A DNA stretch of 64,000 bases from Pipra filicauda (taxonomy: Eukaryota; Chordata; Aves; Passeriformes; Pipridae): positions 310,001 through 374,000 of the forward strand of contig NW_024104909.1 of NCBI RefSeq assembly GCF_003945595.2. The letters run 5' to 3'. The translations under genes and the position numbers were made by a program. Positions within the stretch are counted from its first letter, which is position 1, and every line of letters starts with the position of its first letter. The notes under the pieces are model-generated. The model was not told the origin of the DNA. It worked only from the letters and a program-made list of their open reading frames with translations, and made no database searches. Shown here piece by piece: positions 40,001-52,000 of this stretch.

Positions 40001-43000
40001 TGACACAAACACCCCACACTCAGCAGTGGGCAGGGGCCAGTGCTGGCAGTGTGGTGGCTACTGGAGCATCCCTGCTGCCATGTGGGATCCCTTTGCTCCC
40101 CTGGAAAGACCAGATAGATCCTGGTCTCCTTGAGCTACAGGCAGAGACCAGGAGTGGGGCTGGCCTGGGAGAGGCTGCTCTGCTTTCCTGGCCACCTCTG
40201 GAGTAACTGGGACTTGGCAAGGAAGGGAGATCACTCACATTCTTGTTCAGAGAGGAGGACTCTGTGCATGGTTAACCCCCTCAGCTCCCTGGAATCTGTT
40301 CCTCCTGCCCCCAGCTGCCTCATAGGGTGTGGAAGGAGCAATGGCTTCCCCATGTGCATGGAGCTGGAGGGCGTCAGTCCCTGGAGCCCCCCACAGTGCC
40401 CTGGCCAGGCAAGACCCCTCCTGCCCTGGCACCTGCTGGCAAAGGAATGGCTCAGCCTGGCTCTGGTGCCTCCTGTGCCCACGCAGATCCTGCTGCTGGG
40501 GTTGCTTCCCACGGGGATCAGATGCTTGCAGGCTGCTAGCCATGCTCATAGGCTGCTAGCCACAGGCACGGCTGAGCTGTCCCAGCCCCTGCCATCCACG
40601 GGGGCTCTGCCAAGGGCACAGCTGGGCCTCCCCCCCACCATCTGCCTCCTGTCCAGCCCCACGGCTATGCCCTCCCTGCCCTGCATCCGGCTGAGGGTGG
40701 ACGGTTCCCGTGGAGACGGGGATCGCCTGGGAGCCGGAGCAGCCTTGGCTTTGTGTGGGGCTCTCCCAGGCAGCCGAAGGCAGCCGCTCCCCGCGGGCAG
40801 CTGTTACCAGCTTACCCGACCCCGCCGCTGCATCGCTGCCAACAGCTGCATCCCACACGCCAGGCCTGGCCCCCCCGCAGCCCCCTCCGTGTTGCACAGG
40901 GAGCAGGGCTGGGGACCCCTGTGGGTACCAGCGCCTTACCCCAGCCTGTGGTGGGAGGGATGGGTCGAGACTGGGAGGGGGATGGTGCTGGAAACTCTCC
41001 CCATGCAGCTGATCTGGCTCTGAGGAGGGAGCGCAGGCTGCCCCCAGCCTGGGCTGCCCAAAACCAGCTGAGCTGGACCCATGCAATGGGTGGGAGGAAG
41101 CTGGGCTGCCTGGGCACTGGCAGGGAACTGGGAGGCCTCCTTGGATCCCCACGTGCTGGCCTGGAGCTGGTGGGCCCCTTGCAGCCTGCTGTTGGGACAA
41201 GCAGCTCGGAAGGGATGCCTGTCCTTTGGGCTGCGGCTGCTCCCCTGCTCCAAGGACACGGGTGGTTCCAGCATCACTCCAGGAAGGGTGCCAGGATCTC
41301 TGCCAAGCTCTGCCAGCCCCAGAGATCTGCAGCAGCCCCATGGCCACCCCAGGGCTCTGAGCTGACCAAACCACACCAGTGTCCACCCTCAGTGCCAGGT
41401 CACATTGCCCTGGCCCTGCCGAGACCCCCTCACCAGGGGACCGGACATGGGGCGGGGGGTCCCCAGGAGTGACTGCTGTCCGCCGGCTCACCTCTGGCAA
41501 CATCTGCACAGCCGGGTGTCTGAGCGAGCCTGGAGCAGCCCAGCCTCCCGCATACTTGCTGCCATACGTACTGCTGAGCCAGGATGGAACTAATGCAGAA
41601 AACATGGCCCTGCTCCGCAGCCGGCACACCACGGGCTGGGAGCGCCGCGGCAGTGCCCTGCCCTCTGCCAGCCCTGCCACCGCCCCGGGGGCTGCCGTCC
41701 ACCGCCGGGGGGTCCAGGGGAAGGGCCCCGGGGCCATGGAGCCAGCACCATCAGCTATGGGATCTCCAGATGTTGAGTTCTGGCTGCCACAGGCGCACAG
41801 CTCAGGTGCAGAAGTGCTCTCCTGGCTGACGTGTGGGCTGGCCCCAGCTCCTGGAGTTTCCATCCCTCTTGGCACCGATCCTGGGACATGTTCCCTTCTC
41901 CAGGTCCTCTCCCTGCTGAGTGCTGGGTCCACTGCCAGCATGTTGGTGGAGGGGGCCAGGCCCCTCCTGCCCCACATCCTGCTCCTGTGGCTGGGAGCAC
42001 GGGGCTTAGCTCGGCCAGTGCTGCCTCTTCCAAGTGAGCCATGTTTGTGCTGGCAGGGCAGCTGGTGTGACAGAGCCAGGGAGGACGAGCTTGGCACAAC
42101 GTGCCTCCTCTCACCCTGGCGCTCTCCAGAGAGTGGCATCTCTCTGGGGCTGGAGGCTGGGACTGAAGAAAGGTGCTCCAGCAGGGTTTATCTGGTGGGG
42201 AAGTGGGAGATACAGCACCTTTGTGCCCCTTCGCTGGCTGCTGCGGTGGAAGAGCCTTGCTGGCTGTGGCTGATGGTCACAGTGCTCACACCAAGGGGGA
42301 TGTGCTCACACCAAGGGCTCCTCCATGGGTACCCCCAGTGCCCCCATCCCTCCTGCCCCCTCCCATGCCTAGTCCCCCTGCCCTGCGCGGTGGTGCCGGA
42401 AGCACCGTGGTGGGTTTGGCTCTGGCAGAGCTCTCCGCTTTCCCTGCCAGCTCTGAACTCCTTAGCAGCCATTTATTGGTGCTTCACAAGGAGAGCGAGG
42501 GGCGGCGAGCGCTGCCTGCACCGCGGGCCAGGGCTGGCTGCCGGCTCCCGCTGGGCGCCGGGAACCACAGGGCCCATCTGGGGGACACATGGGAGCCAGG
42601 ACGCACCCACTGACAGCCCCGTGGAAACTCTACCCCTCCTGTCCCCGGTAGGACTGGGATGGGGGGCAGGACGAGGCGGTGGCGTGGGCTGGGGGTCCCA
42701 GTCCTGCGGGCAACCAAGGCGAGAGGTGGAGCAGGGTGCAGGGGATTAGAACAGTGTGGGGAATGTGGCCAGGCTCAGTTTGCCATGTGTTTCGGTAGCA
42801 TCTGGACACACACGGGGCACCCAGCCCCTGCAGGTGGGATTCGGCATGGATAAAGAGCTCGGGGATGCAGCCGAGGAAGTAAGTCCCTCTGTCATCATGG
42901 CCAAGGCCAAGCCTCCTCTAGTGCCTGTGGCATGGAGCGGCTTCCTCACAGCATTCTGACCCTGTCACCCCCTCACCGGGTGTGGGGAGAGCCCTGGGGA

Positions 43001-46000
43001 CCCAGGAGCCATCCCATGCCCCTTCACGCTCACGTTACCTGCTGCCTCACCCTGCTGCTCACCGGGAGCCAGGCCAGCCATTCCACAGGCAACCGTGCTG
43101 GCACTGGCACAGGGTGGGGGCTCAGGGCTGTCATCGCTTGCGGGCTGTCCCCACTGCACTGTCCCCACAGCCGCTCTCAGCAGAGGTGGGAGACAGTGCT
43201 CGGCTCCGTGTGCTCGGCCTTGGCGCGATTCACAACCGTGGCTGGTGCAGCACATGTCCCTTCAATGTGCCCAGCAGGGCTGGCAGCAACACTGACAGCC
43301 GTGTCTCCTGTGCCTTGCAGAGTGTCCCGGGACACGAGAACAACAAGGACTCCCGGCTGCTCTGGATTGGCTCCAGCGATTGCCTCATCTCCATCGGGTT
43401 CAGCCAGGTACAGTCCTCTCTGGGAAGGTGGCCCTGGCACTACCAGGATGTCCCAGCCCCACTCCCTGCAGCTGCTGTGCCAGGGCCCCCAAGTGCTTTT
43501 TAGGTGGCTTAAAAGCATGAAAGCCAGAGGGCCCCTCACCAGGCGCCCTGGCCCTTGCTGGGATGGCAGGAGGATGGGTGGTGAAGGCGGTGGCACCGTG
43601 GGGAGGGCCGGGCAGCCCCAGTGCCCACTGACACCATGTCTGTATCCCTGCAGATGCGGGAGCGGGAGGTGAAGCTGTGGGACACACGGCGATTCAGCGG
43701 AGCAATGCTCACCATGGCACTGGACACCTCGCCTGGGTAGGGATGGGGATGCACTGCAGGGCAGGAGGGCGGGTGGTGGGGACGTCATGGTCAGGGACCC
43801 ACAGGGAGTGTGGTGGTGGAGCAGGAGGTGGCAGAGAGCTCCTGGCACCAGCAGCATTTGGTCCGAATCTGCAGACAAGGCTGGAGACAGCGCAGGCACA
43901 TCCCCATCACCATTTGGGTGGCAGTGCTGGGGAGGGCACAGAGGTGCTCTGTGACGCTGTGGTGGGTGATGGCACTGCTGGGGACAGTGTCTGAGGTGGC
44001 TGCTGGCTGGGTGGGCGTGTGCACTGGGGCGGTACCACAAGATTCTGTGGGCGAGTGAATCCCTTTGGCACTGCTGGAGCACCGGGGCGGCACGGCCCCA
44101 ACCTCCTGCTCACAGCGCCGTGGTGCTTTGTGCTGTGGTGCCGTGGTGACTGCCCAGCCAGCCGTGGCCAGGCTGGTGCTCACCAGGCATCCCCTGGGGA
44201 AGTGGAAGAGGAGCTCTGGCAGCTTAAGGGGTCAGTGCCTCTTGACACGGCATGATGGAGCCGTCTCCTGTCTGTGGGGCACTGCCAAGGCCAGGAATGC
44301 TCCAGTCAGACTCAGCTTGGCCTCTCCCACACTGCCCACAGAGCTGGTGTCACAGTGTGGGTGAGGAAACAGGAGGAGGAGGAAGAGGCTGTGCCTTCAT
44401 CCCACGGGGATGGGGGCTTGGGCCGTGCTACTTGTTGGTATGTACTAGAGGCCACTGGCTTTTCCCAGAGCTGCTGGCAAAGCACTGGGATGCCAGGACC
44501 CTCACTGGACACTGGTGGGTGGTGGGCTGAGTTGCCCTTGGTGGGCTGAGTTGCCAGGGCAAGCTGGATGGTCAGCAGCTACTGGGTGCCAATATGGGGT
44601 CTCTGGCAAGGGGCTGAGTGAGCTTTTGCAGCAGGGTTGGTGCTTGGCTGCCCCACCGGCATCAGCTGCACCGAGGTGTCAGCTCTGGGCTGGTGCTGGC
44701 AGCACCCGGGACAGACAGGAGGGGAGAGGATCAGCCGTGGGCACAGTGGGGAGATGCCAGCATGGTGGGAGCAAGCCGAGCGAGCTCCTCCTGCGAGCTC
44801 CCCGGGGAGCAGCTCCCAGCCCTCGGGCTCCCCAGCTCCGCCAGCGCAATCGGCAAAGGCAGCCGTGCGGTGCAGCCTCGGTGACCTCCATCGTTAGTTC
44901 CAGAGTGAACACTGCCAAGGGAGGCCGGGGCACACAGCGGCTTTGGGGTCCATCATAGCTCTTGGCGGAGAATCCAGTGGGAATTACCCCGAATCCTTCT
45001 CGCTGGGCCGGGGTGAGCCAGCCCGGCTCGATGCGATGCCGGCGCGGGGCCGCGGCTGCGCTCGGCCGGCTCAGCGCGGGCTGCAGCTATTTTGGCTGCC
45101 GGGTTTATCGGCCCAGGAATGCGGCTGGCGGGCGCTGCCTGCGCGTCACGCCGGGGCCCTGCTGCCTGCGGCTGCGTGTGGGGCCACACGAGAGGGGCTG
45201 GGGGTGGCGGGGTCGGGGGGGGACCCTCCCGTGCTGGGGAGGTGCTTTCTTTAAGCAGCCGCGCCGGGGCCGCCGCGCTTCCAGCCCCAACCGCTCCCGC
45301 CTGTAAATCTGGTGGAGATGACAAATGGTGGAGGGGGATTTGGGCTGGCTCCCGGCGGAGGTGCCGAGCGGGGGCTGCGCTCTCCCTCGGGCTGAGCCGT
45401 CCTGAGCAGGGGCTCGACACTCGGGAGCCCTGGAGCTGTGGCTGGGGCAGGGGGTGGCAGTTATTGGGGGTCACCAGGTACCCCTGGAAGCACTGCTCGA
45501 GTCAGGCTCAGTGCTAGAGGAACTGAGCCCCCCGGAGATGGCAGAGTAGCCGTGGTGCTGGGTGCCCGGCGTGGGGCATGGAGGCAGGTCCCTCAGTGCC
45601 GGCCATGCCGTGAGCGAGGCACGGGGAGCTGGGTGCAGCGGCAGCAGCTCGTTGAGGCTCTTTGAGGAAGCAATCAGTGGGCGGGCAGGAAACTCATACC
45701 ATTCATTACTGACGCCAGGCCGGCAGGAAGGGGAGCCCGCATCCCACCGAGTCCCTACCGCGTCCCCTCTGCGTCCCCACCGCGCCCACCGTGCCGGCAC
45801 CACATGTCCCTGTGGCACCCCAAGGCAGGGCCACGGCGTGCCCCAAGGTGGGGGTGACTCTAGCGCACACACCCCAATGCCCACAGCCTACAGGGTGGCT
45901 GCACGCTGCCCAGCATCCATGGGGGAAGAGGGCTGAGAGTGGGGGGCGCTGGCCCCCTGCACCCCCACATCAGCATGTGCCTTGGGGGTTCCCATCCCAA

Positions 46001-49000
46001 ATCCTGAGCAGGTGAGTTGTTTCCAACCACACATTTTCAAAGCACCCCGACAGTGCCAGGGCCAATGCCCAGACCCCTGAGAAGGCGGGAGGCAGAAGGT
46101 GTGGGTGGCCCTGGCCCCTCCCCGCGCCGTGGTCCTCAATGTGCCGCCTCCGGGTACCTGCCATTCCTTCGGCTCAGGTTTTGTCTCTCTCCCGGCCCCA
46201 TTTAATTAGATCAAGGAGCAGCAGGGCAGGAGCCAGGAAGGGGCCTCAATAGGTTATTGTTGCCCTAAATTGTAACCAGCACCGGCAGGGTTGGGTTACC
46301 GGCTCCGACTCGGGGTCACCGACCAGACCCCGGTGCCGCACGCCCAGCGGCCAGTGCAGCACTGCCCCGGGACGGTGCTGTCACCACGGTGGTGGCAGGA
46401 GAACAGCGGCTCCCTTGTGTCGCTGCATCTTTTGGTGTCCTGAAAATGTCCCCAGGGAGGTTGGGGGTGCCGCAGCCGGCTTGGGGCTGTGGCTGGATCA
46501 ATAGGGATGAGATGCCTGGGTCAGCAGAGGTCCCAGGGAGCCATGTCCCAGTGGTGTGTGCTGACACTGGGCATATCCCCGTGGGGCAGGACGGTGATGG
46601 GGAGGGATGGGGACAGCCAGACCCTCACTGCTCTTCACAGTGCAAAGTCCAACAGAACCGGGAAGTGCCGGAATTGAGACCTGCCCATAGCAGAGTGCCA
46701 GCACAGCAGGATGTTTGCAGAGAGATTTGGGGGTTTTTTTGTCCCACCCAGAGCTGAAGAAGGACATGGAGGGGCCCAGGCAGCTCCCTGGGGATGCTGC
46801 CCAGGGGTGCTCAGCCCCCAGTGCCCACCCACTGCCCCTGTCCCAGCCAAAGCCTGTGGCTGAGCCAGGTCCTGGGGTCAGGCTTGTAGCCCCAGCATCT
46901 CTCAGCTCCAGCTCTTTTGTGCACCAGAGCACATGGCCTAACTGAGGCACATGTCCCCACTGTCACCTTGCCACCTCTTCCCAGGCACTCGCCGTAATGG
47001 GACCTCCATGGCCAGTCCTCTCTCATCCCACCTGGCCCCAGTACCCCTTGCACTGCTGTTTCCTGGGGCTTAGCAGCCCTTTTGGTTTGTGGTGGGTGCT
47101 TTGGGGGTCTCTCCCACCCCAGCAGGCAGAGCCCTGAGCCAGACAGGTCCATCCCTGTCCCCAACCCTGCCCCAGTCCCTGGGCAGATCCCATAGGTGCC
47201 TGGGCTGGTGGCTGCTTGCCATCCATGGGGAAGGAGCTTTTCCTGCCCCCACCTGGCTGCAAACCTCACACACGAGGAGGGGGAGAGGCCACCCCAACCC
47301 TCCAGGTGCCACCCCAGTGGGACTCATCCCCTGCTGAGCAGATACACAAAGAGGTTAAGGCAGGGGCAGCCACCCCGCCCTTTGTCGCCTGTCCTATAAT
47401 TCCACTGGGTAAAAATAGCCCAGTGCTGTGGATGGAGCTGCGATGGGATGGCAGCACCGAAATCACTCCCAGATGGGACACAGCCTCTGTGGCCAGTGGG
47501 TGCTCCCTGGCCTCCCCAGCTTTCCAGGAAGGCAGCAGGATTTTCGCCCCCCTCAAACTCTTCCTGGCATCACTGGGGGCTGTGGGATGGGCATACACCT
47601 CTCCTCACCCTGGGGAGTGGGCATGGGGACCCATGGCACCAAGGCAACATGGCCCCTCAAGGCTCTGCTCTGGCCACAGGGACCTGGGGGACCAAGGGGA
47701 CCTGGATTTGGTTTCCATGGGGCCAGGGGGTGTTTTTTTGGGAGACTGGAGCCCTCCATGCTGGGGTGCAGGCAGGATTTGCCCCAGTGAAGCTGGAGGC
47801 TCCTCCCATCGTGGCTTCCCACCAGGCCCCCCCATCCTGCCGGTGGCTCTGGCCAGGGCCCTCAGTTACCAGTCCCACTGAACTGCTTAGCGAGAGGGAT
47901 TGTTTTTGGGTCCATTTCAGGGGGTTTTGCAATCCTTCCCAGCGCTGATTCAGCTTGGAGGAATTAGCAGCACTGCACAGTGTGCCGCTCGGAGCCGCTC
48001 TTGGCATGCGACGGGGCTGGCAGTGGCCAGGGGGAATTTTGTGCCGGGATTCAGGAAGCCACAGGGGCTGGACAGTCCCATTTTGGGCAATGCTGCTCTC
48101 CTGCAGGGCTGCCCGGGTGCAGACATGGGTGTCGGGTGGGGACCAAGCCCTGCCCAGGCCACAGTGTCCCCATCACCTCTGTGCCAAGGCTGAGCCCCGC
48201 TGCCCCCCCAGCCCCCCGGCTGGCACCCTGAAACCTTTGTCTTGGGGCACCCCGGTGGTGCTGCACCTGCCAAAGCAGAGCCCCCACTTGGCTCCTGCTG
48301 TGCTGGCATTTTCACTGTAGATCCCATCACTTTGGAGCTGCTGGAAACCTCCATGGAATGGTGGGACTTGCTGAGGTGTCATGAGGGTCCCCTGCAAACT
48401 GGGCATGTGGGGGGGTCCCTGCAAACCTCCAGCTGATTGCAAGTGGGGAAATGAGCTTTGTTAGGAGAAGGGCGCGTCACGAAGGCAAAGGAGGGGGGAA
48501 GCGAGGGGCCAGGAGGGGCTGGAGAGCCCTGCAGACAGTGCTGGTGTGGGGACACGCCGGGGCTGGGCCAGGCTCGGGGGGCCGTGGCGGCGGCCGGCCG
48601 GGGGCACCCGGCATGAGGCCGTGGCTCCGCCAGGGACTTTTCTTCTCTCCTCCTCGCGAGGCTGGAAAATATACAAAGCTCGCAGTGAAAATATTTACAC
48701 AGCAGCAATTTTGGGAGGAATTTGGGATGTTAATTTGAAAAATCTGTGGGGAGAGGACCACAATGGGCCCTTTGAGTGGGCGAGCGTGGCCATCGCAGCG
48801 AGCCGCCCGCGCTGGCGAGGGGCCCCTCCTGCCGCTGCGCCGGCCCTAATGGGAGCCAGCCCTGCCGGAAGCCCACCTGGGAGCCGGGGGGGCTGTGCCA
48901 GACGGCCCCCGCCGCCACCCCGCGCCCCTAATTGCATCCAGAGCCTCTCCCTGCCCCGGGTGAGCAGGACCAGGGGGCCGGCGGGGTCAGGGCCGTGTCC

Positions 49001-52000
49001 TGTGGCGGAGCGGCCGGCGCGGTGCGGCACGGCGGTGACCCTCGGCGTCAGCCCCGCACTGTGCTCGTTCTCTCCAAATCAAACATACCTCAGCGGGCAG
49101 GGCCTCAACCTGGAAAATTCCAGCCCGAAAGATAAAGGATTGGAAAACGATTAAAACCAGAGAGTTGGAGCAGAAACCACTTGGCAGCGGGAACCTGCCG
49201 GCTCCCAGCCCTCCCCGCCAGGGCCAGCGCATGAAACCGGCTGTTCCCGGGGCCGGGCAGTGGGGGCTCTGGCTGCACCCCCGGGGTGGGGGGGCCCTGC
49301 AGGCTGACACTTGTCACGGGTGCTCTGAGGGTCCCAGTGCTGCTGGGGGTGACGTCAGGAGATTGGGCTGGGCTGTTTGTCCCGCAGCTGGCCCCGGAGC
49401 CATCTGGCAGGCGGGAAGGGATGAAGTAAGGCTGGATGATGCAGAGGGCAGGGGCCGATTTGAACCCCGTGGCCTCTGTTTTGGGAACCCCTCCTCAGCG
49501 CCCGCGGTGGAGGGCAGCGCCCAGAGTCGGGAAGACTTCCCCCTCCATGGCCCTGACTCATCCCAGTGCTTGCCAACAACAATGAGAGGACGCAGCTGAC
49601 CTTTCCAACCTTCCCGCTCCTCCACAGGGGACACACCACGCTGCCCACACCCCTGCCCACACCCCTGCCCGGGTACTCAGGGCAGCACAGAACTTTTTGT
49701 TGTTGTTATTTTAATTATTTTAGGTTTTTTTTTTTTTTACAAAAAGACACTCTTCTGGTCTGTCTTACAAAAGAGACGTACACAAACCTGTACTAAAAAA
49801 AAACAAGTTTTCCCAGAAGAAATGGGAAATAACGGTGTATAAATATTCTCTCTGAGTTCTTAAAGCTTCAATTCCCGGTTTGCCTGCTTGGCACTTCCTT
49901 TGGCCCAGGGGGTCCCGAGGGTCCCAGCACCTCGGCTGGGCCATATTGCTCACATCAGCTTCCAGGGAGTCGAGGGTCACAGGCTGTGCTCTGCTAAAGG
50001 ACCCTTGTTACCAGCACGTGGGCAGCCCTCAGCCGAGTCACGGCAGCTTTCTCTTTAGCAGTAGCTAAAAAGAAGCCCCCCTCCCAGCCCCCAAATTAAA
50101 ACCCTCCTTTCTTCCACTATCCATGTTCTACGTAGAGTCACAGGAATCAAGGCACCGAGCAGTAAAATTCGTGTCTCCTCTCGAAGCGTGGCAGCCTCGC
50201 GGAAATTGCACGTTGTGGGTTTGGGGGTTTTCTGCCTCAATTCAGTCAGCTCCTTGGCGACCTGTATCCCAGAGGGACATGCCCAGGTGCTGCTTCTGGA
50301 GCTCAGCCCTCCTGTGTCCAGGGCTCAGAAGTAGGAGGGTTTGAGCCCCGGGGTGTTGTTGTTGCTGGGGTAGTGCGACTGCATGAGCGGCACCTCGCAC
50401 TCGGAGCCACCAGAAAGCATTGCTGCCTCCGGCACCTTGCAGCCATGGTTGCTCAAGTCCCCATTTTCCAGGCAGGCTTTAACCCCTTCCAGCTCCAGCG
50501 GGCTGGCGTCCACCCCGGCGCCGGCACGCGCCTTGGCCTGGTGGCGCCGGCGGTAGTACATGGCGGCGGTGACCACCACCACCAGCAGCAGCGCGGCGGC
50601 CACCACGGGGACGAGGATCAGGGCGAGGTTGGGGTCCTGGCTCTGGGTGACAGGGGAATGCTGCTGCAGGCTGAGGGGCAGGGTCTGTGCTTCGGCACAG
50701 TGCTCCTCCTTGGGGACCTCCCCCAGCGCCCCGATGCAGACGCGGTAGGTGCAGTTGGGTTTCAGCGCCCGCACCGTGTACTCGGAGAGCGAAGCCGGCA
50801 AACGCAGCATCACCGGCCGCTTGTCCGGCCCCGAGAGGTTCCGGTAGCTCAGGCGGATGCCCTTCAGCTGTGCCTTGGACTGGACGTAGTTGTGCAGGTC
50901 CACCTTGAGAGAGGTGCTGCCCACCTGTGCGATGCTGATCCGCCGGCCAGGCGGTGGGGCCGGTGTGCCCGGGGCGGGCGTCGTCCCCCTCACCTCCACC
51001 TCACAGTACACGCCGGCAAAGCCCGCGGGGCACAGGCACTGCAGGAGGTTCTGTGCACCCAGGTGGCAGGTGCCGCCGTTCAGACACGTGCGAGGGGGAC
51101 AGATGGGCGGCGGGGAGCTGGTGGGGGACGGGGTGCCGCTGAAGGGCACTGGTGTGGAGCTGCCCTGGGGGTCCCTGGCCCCTGGGGTGGGCGCAGCGGT
51201 GCTGGCGGGCGGGGGTGGGCGGTGGGTGGTGGGCAGCAGTGCGGGTGGCGGCAGCGTGGTGGTGCGGGGGGTGGTGGGCGTGGGGGTGGTGGTAGGGCAG
51301 CCAAAGTCAGAGTACTGTAGGTGGTGGAGGAGCTTGCCGGAGTTTTTGGGGGGGAAGTGGCAGCGCGTCTCCTCGGGGCGCCGCAGCACCACACCGCTGG
51401 CATTCACCCACTGCACCAGCCAGCTCATCTGGCAGATGCAGTTGAAGGGGTTGCCGGCGGCCGTCACAGCCCGCAGCCTGGGGAAGAAGCTGGAGAAATC
51501 CCGAGGGATGGTGTTGATGTTGAGGTTGCTGATGTCCAGCTCCTGGAGGTTGTGAAGGCTCTGGAAGTTGTCAGCTGGCAGCTGGGAGATTCGGGCGTTG
51601 CCGGCCAGGCTGAGCCTGGTGAGGCTGCCCAGCCGCCGCAGCACCGCCGGGACGCGCTCCAGCAGGTTGTCAGAGACATCCAGCTCATGGAGGTTGTTCT
51701 GGACCTGGAAGAGCTCCTCGTTTAAGCTCGTCAGGCCCAGCCCTGCAATCTTCAGGGACTCGATGTTGACAGCATGGAAGGCCCCTGGTGCAATGGTGGG
51801 GATCTTGTTCCAGCTGATGTCTAACAGCAGGAGGTTGGGTAGGTCAAGGGGGGGCACAGCCCTGAGCTGGTTGTTCTGAAGCTTCAGCTCCAGCAGATTC
51901 TCCAGCGTGTCAAAGGCAGCAGCGTGGATATGCTGGATCCTGTTCCTCTGCAGGTAGAGCCGTTCCAGCAGGCGTAGCCCGTGGAAGGTCTCATTGGTGA

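Larger units (their letters stand above)
35542..43320 (+). other. CORO7: CORO7 intron 7
   Basis: This intron is about 7.8 kb and GC-rich. It contains a short AATAAA-bearing tandem repeat at 36313-36390, a palindromic MEF2-type word at 39267-39276, and a CpG-rich patch near 38500-38590. Long open frames on both strands around 40.1-42.7 kb are composition effects. No nested gene was recognised. Confidence 0.6.

Noticed and set aside
40556..42139. 527-codon open frame on the minus strand in CORO7 intron 7
   Set aside because: Composition is Gly/Pro/Ser/Ala-rich as expected of GC-rich intron, several other frames are open over the same DNA, and no known domain is visible.
41379..42749. 456-codon open frame on the + strand in CORO7 intron 7
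   Set aside because: It overlaps the opposite-strand frame above, lacks recognisable motifs and is not joined by splice sites to CORO7 exons.
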